Source: Lycocorax pyrrhopterus obiensis (Eukaryota > Chordata > Aves > Passeriformes > Paradisaeidae). From it: a DNA stretch of 64,000 nucleotides. The stretch is from positions 372,001 through 436,000 of the forward strand of contig JACSVZ010000039.1 in the NCBI GenBank assembly GCA_014706295.1. The letters run 5' to 3'. This document shows positions 46,694-57,850 of the stretch, in pieces. Positions within the stretch are counted from its first letter, which is position 1. Every line of letters begins with the position of its first letter. The translations under genes were made by a program, and so were the position numbers. The notes beneath the pieces were generated by a model. That model saw only the letters and a list, made by a program, of their open reading frames with translations. It was not told the origin of the DNA and did not search any database.

Positions 46694-47837
46694 TGGTGGG
46701 TTGACCCTGGCTGGCCACCAGGTGCCCACTAAAGCCATTCTCTCCCTTTCTCCTCAGCAGGACAGGGGAGAGAAAATGTAATGAAAGGCTCATGGGTCAA
46801 GATAAGGACAGGGAGAGATCACTCAGCATCAGTTACTCAGTTACATCATTCAGTTACTGTCATGGGCAAAACAGACGACTTGGGGAAATTAGTTTTGTTT
46901 ATTACCAATTAAATCAGATTAGAGTAGTGAAAAATAAACCCAAATCTTAAAAATGCCCACCACTAACCACTCCCTTCTTCCCAGGCTCAACTTCACTCTC
47001 AGTGTCTCTCCCACTACCATCTGAGAGGCAGAGGGGAATGAGGAACGGGGCTGCAGTCACTTCATCACATGTTGCTGCTGCTCCTTCCTCCTCAGGGGCA
47101 GAACTCCTCACACTCCTGCTCCAGCCTGGGGTCCCTCCCATGGCAGATCATCCTCCACTAATTTATTCAGTGTGAGTCCTTCCCATAAGCTGCAGTTCTT
47201 CACAAACTGCTCCATTGTGGGTCCCTTCTGCAAGGTGCTGTCCCTCAAGGACAGGCTGTTCTAGCATGGGTCCCCTGCAGGGCTACAAATCCTACCAAAA
47301 AAACCTGCTTCAGTGTGGGCTCCTCTCTCCATGAAGCCACAGATCCTGCCAGGAGCCTGTTCCACCACAGGCTTACCATGTGATCACAGCCTTCTTTGGG
47401 CATCCACCTGCTTTAGTGTGGGCTCCTTCAGGGGCTGCAGGTGGATCTCTGTTCCCCCATGGACCTCCATGGGATGCAGAGGCACAGCTGCCTCACCGTG
47501 GTATCCACCACAGGCTGCAGGGGAATCTTTGCTCCAGTGCCTGGAGCACATCCTCCCTCTCTTTCTTCACTGACCTTTGGTGTCTGCAGAACTGTTTCTC
47601 CCACTCTTCTCTGGCTGCAACTTGTTTCTGCAAAGTAACATTTCCCCCTTCTTAAATCTGTCATCCCAGAGGTGCTACCACCATTGCTGATGGGCTCAGC
47701 CTTGGCCAGCAGTGAGTCAGTCTTGGAGCCGGCTGGCATTGGCTCTGCTGGACATGGGAGAAGCTTCTGGCAGCTCCTCACAGCATCCACCCCTGTAGAC
47801 CCCTTTTACCAAAACGTCACCATGCAAACACAATACG
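46694..47837 (+). mobile_element. Endogenous retrovirus LTR, type A, copy 5
   Basis: About 1144 bp, starting near TGGTGGGTTGACCCTGGCTG and ending CAAACACAATACG, with the same block order as copies 2 and 4: GGACAGGGGAGAGAAAATGT, ATAAGGACAGGGAGAGATCA, the central GC-rich minisatellite, GCAGGTGGATCTCTG and GAGCCGGCTGGCATTGGC. The first bases are altered so the left edge is uncertain by a few bases and no target-site duplication was found. Open frames are shorter than in the other copies (86 codons at 47313-47573 in the shared frame). Solo LTR. Confidence 0.85.
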
Positions 47838-50800
47838 AATGCAAAGATATAAAAAGAGGTTGACAGCATTCTGAGAAGGAATTAAGAAGACTTAATAATA
47901 ACAACACAAATGTTTCTATGTTGTTTTAGGTTTTCCTGCAATAGCTCTGTAAAATAATTGCAACCCCACAGAAGAGCTGTTTGGTTGGCTTTTTTGTGGT
48001 GCCAGGGCCTGGGATCTGGGCAGTATCTCAGACTGACTCCATTGACAAAATCAGGAGCACCTCCACATCCAAGCAGAATAGCACCCTGGAGGCAGGGACC
48101 GTTGTAAAGCAGGTATGGTTATGGGAAGATGAAAGTGCCACTTAAGTTCTGCTTTGCTTGCAAGGACAGAATGTTTTTCTTGACAAAAACAGCAAATTGC
48201 TGCAGGATTAAGCAATTCATTGAGATGTGCTGTACCGAGATGCACAGATGGTGCAAAATGACAGCTGAAGTTATCACTCTTTTGTAATGTTTGCAACTCT
48301 AATTCTTCCTCTCTGTATTTGAGAATCCAGAGAACACAAACAATGAATATTACAAGCTTAAGATGAGACACTAGGGTATTACTTCCACCAAGATTGATTT
48401 CCAAGATAAAACCAGATTTATTTTTTTTTAAGTAAAGGTGAGGTACTTAAAATTTTCTATATGAAATCTGCAGGCAATAACCCTAAAGGGTTCATAAGAA
48501 TTTAGTACTCAGAATAGTTTTTCCTTTCGTACACCCAGTGTCAGTTAACCTAAAAGATCGACAGTTCCTCATAGTTTTGCAGCATTTTCTTGTTTGCTGC
48601 TGATGTCTTTGCCTTGGGTACTGGGCTGAGAAGAATGACAAAACCTTCTCCTTTCTATAACACCACTGCTTTTCTCAGTCCTACAGGTGCTTGCTTTTTT
48701 AGGACTAAGGAAAGCTACAAAGCAAGAAGAGACAAAAATATTCCTTGAGACAGAACAAGATGCATCTCTCTCCTTTAACAGGTAGCATCACTGGTATTAT
48801 TGATTATGTGGGCACTCTGAGCAGAGTATAGTTTTAAAAATCCGAAGGTGCAATATCCTTACCATGGAAATACATATATATTTCTCTGGCTACGGGCATT
48901 TCTACCCTGTTATTTTTCAATCAATTAGTAGAAGTAGTGTGCACTCGGAACGAGCTGCTGATGAGAGTATCTGTTTAATTATTAAAGAAGGCGAGAGTGA
49001 AAATCATGGATTGTCTAACTTGAGGAACTACCAGGCACTACTTTAAAAGAATTAATCTGGAAGTCCCTGGCTTATAGCTATCACGTGAATACCTCAGGCT
49101 GAATAGTTTATTAAAGTATATGCATGCAAGTAAGAATACAATGCAGTCTGTACCCCTGAACATTTGTCACCACAACTCAATGTTTACAGAGGAAGGAGTA
49201 GAATGTTTATATACTTACAGTGGGATTACATACCTAAAAAGATTCAACATAAAATGAGCACTATTTGGCACAACAGTGTTGTGAAGATGTCCTTAGCTAC
49301 CCTAAACTGTACAGATTTTCCTCATCTTAATACCCTCACACTGCACATACTTCACTTTGTTAAAATGAAAAACTGAGCTCCAAGCATTTGAAAATTGTCT
49401 CTTAAAGGATCTAAGTTGTGCCACTGTTAGCTGACAGATGTTTCCTGGTCTATTTGTATCTGTTCCACTAGGGTTTCTGTGAAGAGATTAAAGCCAATGG
49501 TTTAGAAGCCTAAAAAAACACAGTCTTCAAAAATCTTCTACTGTTCCTAATTAAGGAGTTTCACAACTTTTTAACTTGCTCAGTATTTGACATTTTAGCA
49601 CCTGCACGAGCACCAATTGTTCTAATCTTTGAACAACTTGAAATCAGCCTTTACACTTTATCTGGCTATGGATCCAAGCGAGTAAGTCCTTTTTCCCTGA
49701 AAGCAGTGGACCGGCAGCTTCCTTGTGTCCATCTCCCAGAGCAAGCCTGGCTGCAGTCACCATGGCAGCCTTGCTATCCTGTAAAGCAGCCTTCCTGTTA
49801 CCTTTCCCTCTGCCATGTGATAGCCCAGTGGGAGAGCTTATGTCTGAACTGCAGGGATTCATAGTCATGCTTGCCTCCTTTCAGGGGCGTGCCCTCAATC
49901 CACTCCAGTGCTCTCTGCTCCGGATCCTTCCACTCATGCTCTCTCCTTCCTTTCAATAAGTATGTCCTGCCCAGAAGACGGCAACACATCATGTCAGAGA
50001 AATGTGTGGAACAGGGATTTTGTCCTGAGAATTTTTCCAAGTTGTTTACATTGTAGTACTAAAGTTCATGTTTTACATTAGGACATTCTCAGAATGATAT
50101 TATCTTGTGCTACTAGAAAGAATAACATAACCTCCATTGCAAAGGGGTGTTTTGATGTAATCATGAATCGTAGGAACTCTTACCTATTACTTGGATGTCT
50201 AAAAGTATAATGAAAAGATCATAGAAATTAGCTTTAAAAGGAGTGCTGATCACTAGCACCATGCAATTTAAATACTGCTTTGTTCTTCCTGTATTCTCTG
50301 TAGGTTCCCTATATTAATAACTTCCAGTGCTGTAACACCAGCATGCAGCTGTCCTAAAATTATTGGATGTGCTGATTCCAGTGTGCCCAAGGTACAGGAG
50401 CTGTCTTTTATTTTATGACAGAGCATTTAAACTTTACACCATCTCTGTAGCAAAACAAATAGTTTCTGCATCAGTTTCCTTTTCAAAATTGGGTGTCATG
50501 CTGAAATATCAATAGAGCAGTACATATGACCTTTGTCACACATCATTTATTTCATGAAAAAACACACCCATCAGCAGATGGCATTTGGATATAAACAGAT
50601 CTTGAAGTAAAGTGCTTTTGCTTAGTCTGATATACTTAATATATGTAAAGCAATTTTCTTGAGGCAGCACAGTATGGTTCAGAATAACTTGATATTTCAG
50701 AAATTTCCAAGTGATAAGCCTCAAATAGATCCCTTGTGAATAAGAGGCAGGGTCTTTGCAGAAACCTTGCAGATATCCTGAGCCACATAATGAAAGGAAG

Positions 50801-51034
50801 GAGGGACAGCTGGAGGCTTGAACAAGTGCTGCCTGGATAGTCCCAAAATGGGGAAAGATGGAGATTTCTGACTTCTGACAGAGGAGCAATGTTCCTTCTG
50901 TGCTCTCAAATTTGAACTTCCAGTATTAGTAGAGTTCCCTAACAGACAGTGGAGAGGATCAAGCTCCATCAAGACAAAGTTCAGAAGCGTACTGGGGCTG
51001 AACCAAAATTCAGCACCAGAAGTGGTTTGTGAGG
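47838..51034. other. Unannotated intergenic/intronic stretch
   Basis: No supportable gene. A GC-richer part at 49690-49990 gives short open frames on both strands (up to 80 codons). A 117-codon minus-strand frame at 48051-48404 and another at 50536-50889 have no recognisable motif. Confidence 0.45.
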
Positions 51035-51768
51035 ATGGATGCAGGGAGACAACATTATCCTAAGCAGGCCTGTTGTCACTGGAGGTTTGGTGCTTTCACA
51101 TGAAGATTTGCCATGTTGCAGAGGCTGCTAAGGCTTGTCCAGCCCTTTATCTCGTGTTGCTCAACATGGGCACCAATGACACCGTCCAGGATCATATGAA
51201 GCAAATTGAGAGGACTTACAGAGAGCTCTGGGAGAAAAAATGACACACAACAACTCAGCTGATTTCCTCCTTAATCCTTCAGGTCAAGGAGAAGGGCTCA
51301 AATGGGAGTGGATGTACCTTGCAAGTTTAACAGCTGGGAGCATTGTCAGTGTTTCAGACACTCAGTGTCTTTGCTTTTATGACCATGGTGTCTCGTTTTA
51401 TTCAGTAAAGAAACAGCAAACTAGTTGTTAGAGGCCTTTCAGTACCTGAAGGGGGCTTACAAGAAAGCTGGAGATGGACTTTTTACAAGGGCATGCAGTG
51501 ATGGGACAGGGGGAAGGTCATCAAACATAAAGAGGGCAGATTTAGATTAACTATTGGGAAGATATTCTTTCTGTAAGGGTGGTGAGGCCCTGGAACAGGT
51601 TTCCCGGAGAAGTTGGATGCCCCATCCCTGGAAGTGTTCAAGGCCAGGACTTGGATGGGGCTTTGAGCAACCTGGTCTAGTGGAAGGTGTCTCTGCCCAT
51701 GGCAGGGGTGTTGGAACTAGAGGATCTTTAAGGTCCTTTCTAACCCAAACCATTCTATGATTCCATGA
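51035..51768 (+). mobile_element. CR1 LINE with ORF1 esterase remnant joined to 3' UTR
   Basis: The left part (about 51035-51430) resembles CR1 ORF1, a nucleic-acid-binding protein with an SGNH/GDS-type esterase domain in avian CR1. GDNIILSRPVV stands where the GDS catalytic box is expected (S changed to N). HVAEAAKACPALYLVLLNMG followed by TNDT is the GTND block. In other frames SSLILQVKEKG and LCFYDHGVSF match later ORF1 segments. Frameshifts and stops separate these pieces. At about 51431 it passes directly into the CR1 3' UTR (CTTTCAGTACCTGAAGGGGG onwards) and ends CCATTCTATGATTCC at about 51768. The whole ORF2 (endonuclease and RT) is absent, an internal deletion of roughly 2.5-3 kb given a normal CR1. 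Confidence 0.82.
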
Positions 51769-54120
51769 AAGTAAGAAATGAAAATGAAGGATAAGGTATT
51801 TAGCCATAGATCATTAGACAATAACCAGGGAAGTACAATAGGAGCTAACAATAGATATCAAGAACACCCACATGTCAAAATTACCCCTTTGTTGACTGTT
51901 ATATTTGTATGAACTATGACAACAAAAACCAAACAAGCAATGGCATTACTCCAAAGCTGCCCAACAAAAAACTATCTACCTGAAAACCACGTACATGAAC
52001 AGCATGCTCAAAGCAGCAAAGTCTCCCCCCAAAGTGTCAAGAAAAGTCCTACACTCCTCTTTGAGTGCAAAGACACTCAGTGTTTTGATACTACTCTCAG
52101 TGGTCCAAGCCTTCATCACAGAGAAATATGCCATGGTGTCACAAAGACATCTATTTTTTTCTAACTGTCTCACAATAGCTGAAATGGAAAGCTGGCATCA
52201 AATAGTTTTTGCAGAGGAATTACTTTTGTGTATGTTCGTTTTGCACTTCACACATTTTGGAAAACCTTTCTCAGAGCAAAAATGATCTTTCATAGGCACT
52301 TCATGGCTTTTGCCTGTTAATCTGTTCTAGGCCATATGGGTTATTAGCAATGAAATAACCAATGTTACTGAAACAAAAGAAAAACAATTTACTGATTTTT
52401 ACATGATATGGAATATAACATCACTTCCTGCAACAATATCTACTTCAGATTAGAGAAAGTTTGAGGTGTGTTTGGGAGTACTGTGACTTGAGGAAAGACC
52501 AACAAGACAGAGCTGCATTCTCAAATGAGGTGATGTTAGTAAGTGTCAGCTTTGTCCTATGTCAGAAATTACATTGTTTATTAGAATCAGAAATTACATT
52601 GTTTATTAGAATCAATTGTAAGGAAAACAATGTCAATGCTATAATTAGGTTAATCAATTCTCTGCTAAAAGTGGCAGGAAAAGAAAAGGCACTTTGCTAG
52701 TGTGAATTGCCATGCCTTCAGAATTAGTATGTACAGCTCCATCTTCTGGTTCTAGCACACGAAGATCACTACATTTACATCTGGACGGCAAAAGAGGAGA
52801 CTTATAAATCATACGTGTTCATGGACTTGAGAACTTCCTCTTGTCAGGAATGGCAAGTTTTGTAAGCTATTTGAAAGGCATGCCGAATTAACAAAATAAC
52901 TATCATTTTTAATTAGCACTCCTGCAAGCTGTAATGTTCTCTTACCTGAAGCTGAGTGACATCAAAAGATATGAAATTCTTTCTTGCCTTTGATGTTTTT
53001 TACCACCTAGAACACTTCTCCTCTCATCCATGCAATCCTTATGCCCATTTCATAAAGCAATCGAAGGACACTGATGTGAACCAATCCTTGGCAATGATGC
53101 ACCTAAAGGGTCATGAGCCGAATTACTGCTAAGAAAAATATTTGAGTACAGTAAATAATATTATCCACATGACTTTGGCTTGGTTAATTCTCAGGTGATC
53201 TGTCATGAGGAGAACACATTTTCAACATACTTGCATTCAAAATGGCATGCATTTAAATACAGACAAGGGCACAAATACACAATTATTCGCTGTAGTTTTT
53301 GAGGACACAACCCAAAGATGTTTTTCATGTGTCTAAAGGGAGAATGAAATGCAAGTTCATCCAAACATCGATGTGAAGCTACCATAAAAATTTCTGTAAC
53401 AATATTTTTCAATACTATGTGGTTTTACAGATGCTTGATATTGCAATGCACATGTATTTGAAAAAAAAACCCCTCAAGAATTCTAATTATATTTAGAGTT
53501 ACTGATATACAGTATAATAAAAAACAGTTAAATGAAATGACTTCTTGCCCATTTTAAAATAATAATAAACAAATTAACACAGCAAGCTCACTGTAGATTG
53601 AGTGTCAGGAAAAAAAAAATAAAAGAGCCTCAAGGAGCTTGCTTCTATGTGTCATTTCCATAAAATTTATTGGGATTGCCAATGAAAAAATAAAAGAATT
53701 CAGAATACAACATACAGGACTGGTTTTATGTTGATTTGTTTGTTTGGTTTTAGTTTTGGTTTTGTTGTTTTTTTTTGTAATCTTATGACCTTTGAACATT
53801 TATCTTAAAAGAAGAGAAAAATAATCCAATTAAAATTCCATCAGTCTTGCCCTGTGCTGAAGGAGGTTCTGTTTTGGAGAGCAGGATGTTAGAAAAACCA
53901 TGTTGGTTAAGCTCCTATTTTGCCATGTCTTTGGTTTCTTCTGCTACTATTCTCTTCTGCTACTGTTCTCTCAGTCTTGTTCAAATTAAGTCTCAGTGAG
54001 TGAATTCTCATCCCTGGCAGGACCCATCTCATGAGTGTGGAGAGCCACATGGAAATGCTCTTCTTTTTCCTAGCTCGTCCCAGAGCAAGCCAACTTGTCC
54101 CTCTTTTCCACCACAAGGCA
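51769..54120. other. Unannotated intergenic/intronic stretch
   Basis: No gene. A 25-bp tandem duplication (52563-52612) and a 16-bp-period repeat of CTTCTGCTACTNTTCT at about 53938-53970. Short simple A and T tracts near 53460, 53610 and 53768. Confidence 0.55.
52563..52612. repeat. Perfect two-copy tandem duplication, 25-bp unit
   Basis: The unit beginning CAGAAATTACATTG (52563-52587) is repeated without change at 52588-52612. Perfect identity suggests a recent slippage event and possible length polymorphism. Confidence 0.93.
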
Positions 54121-54639
54121 CTGACCTCGAGTGCTGGGGGCAGTTTTGGGCACCACAGTGTAAGAAAGACATTAAAGTGTTAGGGAGTGTCCAAAGGAGG
54201 GCAACAAAGATGGTGAAGGGCCTTGAGGGGAAGCCGTGTGAGGAGCAGCTGAGGGCACTTGGTCCAGCCTGGAGGAGACTGAGGGGAGACCTCACTGCAG
54301 TTACAACTTCCCCTTGAGGGGAAGAGGAGGGGCAGGCACTGATCTCTTCTCTGTGGTGACCAGTGACAGGACCTGAGGGAATGGCCTGAAGCTGTGTCAG
54401 GGGAGGTTTAGGTTGGATATCGGGAAAAGATTCTTCACCCAGAGGGTGGCTGGGCACCAGAACAGAATCCCCAGGGCAGTGGTCACAGCAGCAGCCTGAC
54501 AGAATTCAAGAAGCATTTGGACAATGCTCTTGGGTGTATGGTGTGACTCTTGGGGATGGTTCTGTGCAAGGCCAGGAGATGGACTTGATGATCCTCGTTT
54601 GTCTGTTCCAACTCCGCATATTCTGTGATTCTGTGATTT
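54121..54639 (+). mobile_element. CR1 LINE 3' UTR fragment, well preserved
   Basis: Sense CR1 beginning at CTCGAGTGCTGGGGGCAGTT, also present at 11747. It carries TGTCCAAAGGAGGGCAACAA, GAAGCCGTGTGAGGAGC, GGCAGGCACTGATCTCTTCT and CTGAAGCTGTGTCAGGGGAG. It ends CATATTCTGTGATTCTGTGA with the CR1 terminal repeat (about 54617-54639). The terminal 280 bp is the reverse complement counterpart of 63721-64000, so this subgroup is represented at least three times here (with 11150-12216). Confidence 0.92.
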
Positions 54640-56781
54640 GCACAGTGAGTGCTGCACAGGAGGAGGCTGTGCCAGATTTCTAGGGAAGCAGAGAGCCAGC
54701 AGAGACGTGAGGGGTGTTGAGGGCTGGAGCCATCCCCTTTTTCATGGGAAGCTTGTGGGAGTTAATCTTTGTAACCTTTAAGGAGTGTTTTAAGCAGCCG
54801 TTTTGTTTGTCTCTTTCCCTTAAGAGTGCGGAGTAACCCCTATTTAAGGGTCTTTTTTTAGAGAGTTTATTAACCCATTATCTTACTTCCTTTTTGGTCT
54901 TATGAAGCTGAAGTCCTTCCTCATCCATTCAGTACAAAATACTAATGAATTTATAATTCTTGGATAAATGCAGGGTTTTCTCAATGAAGCCTAAAAAGTT
55001 GTTTGAGATTATTCCATATCCAAAATGATATATTAGCTTGCTCTCTTCATGAATGTGTATTGCATAAAAATATAGCATATGTTTTACTTATGCAAAATTC
55101 CTGACAATTCTGAAAAAATATTACCTATGGCTTTAAGTTGTTTTAGAATTACTGGTATAAAGTACCATTAATTCAGGTTCAGATGGGTTAATTATCTAAC
55201 AACACACTTCTACTCAGACAAGCTGCAATGGTTTGTTTCTTGAGTATTGCTTGCATTCAAGACAATTTAAAATATTAATCTAATGATAAATGAAAGCCTC
55301 TTGGTGTCCAATTATTAATAATCTCCTTTATTGTCTAATGGATACTTTACAGCAATTATCTTGAAACTCAGTGGGCTTGACCTTGCTTTCACTGAAATCA
55401 ATGGCAAATCTCTCACAGAGTTCAATGGAGTATGACTAGCCTTGCTATGTAATGAGCTATTATTAATGCCTGATATTGCTACCATAATTATGTCCTGACA
55501 CTAAGCATATAGTTTCATATTAAAAAAAGAAAAAGGCCCCAGTAAAATATAAAAACAAAATCAAAAATTTTAGCTTTCCCATAAGCATTCTTCCTGGAAT
55601 ATTAATATTAATATTTATATTTATATGGCATATTTAATAAGGTAGAGCACACAGGTTACCAAACAGGTAGCAGGATTAATTACTTTCCATGGATGATCTA
55701 TATTTATGCAAACCCTTTAATGAACTCCATGAGTTATGGAAACTACACCACAAGGGACAGGAAGACTTAATAACTTGGCATAAGTTATTTAGGTATTTTT
55801 CTCATGAAGAGAATTAATTCACAGTCTCGCTTGGAACTTATGCATTCCATCGATACCATTTACATTTGTTTTTAAGTTGTTAATTCTTCTCTTTATGGTT
55901 ATCTGCAGCTGGTTGAGGAGGAGAATAATAAATAGTGGATTTAAATGAAACTTGCGATTTAAATGTGGGTCTACTTACAGCTTTGTTTCTTTTTGTCTGC
56001 AATTGCAAACTGCAGAACAATATATAACAGTAAAATGTTAACAGACAATATTCACACATACAAGACTAACTCAGAGCTGACACAAGCTGGACACAACCTT
56101 CGCATGGGTGGACCTATTGTTCTTGGGAATCCTCAAGTTCTTTGTTATACTGATTTGTTTATTAAAAAGTGCTATGGGTCAATCTCATTAAGTTACAAAC
56201 ATCTTGTTTTACAAGTGGTCCTTGGGGAATGTAGACATCTCAGCCAGAATGTTGAGTATTCTTTTAAAAATTTCATAGTGTCAAGTATGTCTGTGGTACA
56301 ATATCTGGATGGATACCATATGCTATTTCCCCTCTTGTTTAATGAAGATGGGCAATGTTTTAATTTCGTCTTTATTCCAAAAAATAAGTGGAAAGGGTTA
56401 CTGTATTTATATAAAACTAACTAACGAACTAACTAACTGACTAAATTCCCTTAAATACTATTTTACACAAATTCAGTGTGACTCAGCATGAAGAAGACAT
56501 TCTCACTGCAAAGCTTAGGAAGTTTATGGCTATGAATTCCATGGTGGCTGGCAAGATAATGGATTTTTGACTCACTTGTATGCTCTGCTCTGCCTCAGAA
56601 GTACCATGGATCCTCCTCTCCCCTGATACCACTAATGTGGGTTGGCCTCACCTGATTACTGTCTTTCTTTGGCTAAAATCTTGGTTGCTTTTCAGCATTT
56701 CCCTGTATTGTAAAAATTCAGTGCAGATTTGAAGCAGACTATTCTATTATTTGTGAAAAACAAAATCTGTCTTCATCTTTC
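54640..56781. other. Unannotated stretch with one 153-codon open frame
   Basis: AT-rich, no supportable gene. An open frame at 55963-56424 (153 codons, GTG at its first position) has a hydrophobic start VYLQLCFFLSAIAN and no recognised domain; it is longer than expected for such AT-rich DNA but lacks other support. The sequence at about 55365-55445 (CACTGAAATCAATGGCAAAT and AGTTCAATGGAGT) resembles the short inverted 'GACTTCAATGG' repeats of old amniote dispersed elements. CTAA-type repeats lie at 56418-56443. Confidence 0.4.
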
Positions 56782-56947
56782 TTGTAAGACCCTGTTAGAC
56801 ACTAGAAGGCTGCAATAAAGTTTCCGTGGAGATATCTCATCAGGCTGAACAACTCCAACTCTCTGTCTTTCCTTATACGAGAGATGTTCCATCCCTCTAA
56901 GTATCTTCATGGCCCTTCTCTGGACCCACTCCAAAAGGCCCATGTTT
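56782..56947 (-). mobile_element. CR1 LINE internal 3' UTR fragment (antisense)
   Basis: Antisense CR1: GGCTGCAATAAAGTTTCCGT, ATCAGGCTGAACAACTCCAA, CATCCCTCTAAGTATCTTCA, TGGCCCTTCTCTGGACCCAC. The extreme 3' tail is missing. It is about 166 bp and well decayed. Confidence 0.85.
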
Positions 56948-57718
56948 TTTTCTGTGCTGAAAATAGATTCTTCCACCAGAGTTCTATTGCTTTCACTATG
57001 ACTATTGATTAAATCATAAAAAAAAAAACTTTAAATACTTGAATGCTGAAGCCAAACATTAGATATAAGGCTGTGGTGTTCTCTATGTGCTGTTACCAGG
57101 TAGTTACATTAGTGAGTAATAGAAAAGCAACTTTATGATGTAGTGCACTAATTCAACTCCTTGATGATGGATTGGGGCAACACATAATCCAAAAAGAGAC
57201 ATTTTGAAGATCAGTTCCTCAAGAGACGGAAGAGGCTGGAAATAAAGGATCTGAGGTAGTCAATAAGTAGTAATTATGAAATTTAATGGAATTTTTGAGG
57301 AGTAGTTTGGCTGACCATTAGATGGAAGAAAGAGACTATAAACAAATGAATTGGTAAATTGTTCATCAGCCATTAACATTCTTCAATGACATGGTTTGTG
57401 GAGGTCTAGGCTTCAATTATTTTCATCCTTGTTTCTTCAGAGATTTCAACAAAGGTCCTTAAAAGAAGTGGTCCCAAGACTAATTGAGTGGATGTGCACT
57501 GAAATATCTTGCTTTGCCTACTTTAACACATTCCTCTTTTATGTCACCAGAGAAGATAAACAACAACCTTCCATTACTTTGCTGTTTCTTTTCCTTGCTT
57601 TCCTGCCAACATTTTTGTAGGCACAGCAGCTGTTGGTTTAGAGCCCTTGCTTTGTCAATGGCTGGCCCCACAATAACTGGACTAGTAACTTCTCCACACT
57701 TAGTTTCCTTTTTTTATA
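56948..57718. other. Unannotated spacer between two CR1 fragments
   Basis: No gene or repeat recognised in about 770 bp between two antisense CR1 pieces. The open frames of 62-75 codons here are chance length. Confidence 0.55.
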
Positions 57719-57850
57719 AAATCACAGAATCACAGAATGGGTAAGGTTAGAAGGCACCACAGTGGGTCATCTGGTCCAACCTCCCTACTTAATTACAGTC
57801 ACCCTAGAGCACATTGCACAGGATTGTGTCTAGACGGTTCTTTCCCATTG
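57719..57850 (-). mobile_element. CR1 LINE 3'-end fragment (antisense)
   Basis: Antisense CR1 tail starting AAATCACAGAATCACAGAAT, then GTAAGGTTAGAAGGCACCAC, GGGTCATCTGGTCCAACCTC and GTCACCCTAGAGCACATTG. The terminal ATCACAGAATCACAGAAT is the reverse complement of the ATTCTGTGATTCTGTGAT tail. It belongs to a subgroup different from 27197 and 63721. Confidence 0.88.

Noticed and set aside
53930..54120. Extension of the CR1 at 54121 further 5'
   Set aside because: The sequence before 54121 does not match the corresponding part of the CR1 at 11150-12216, so the copy is truncated there.
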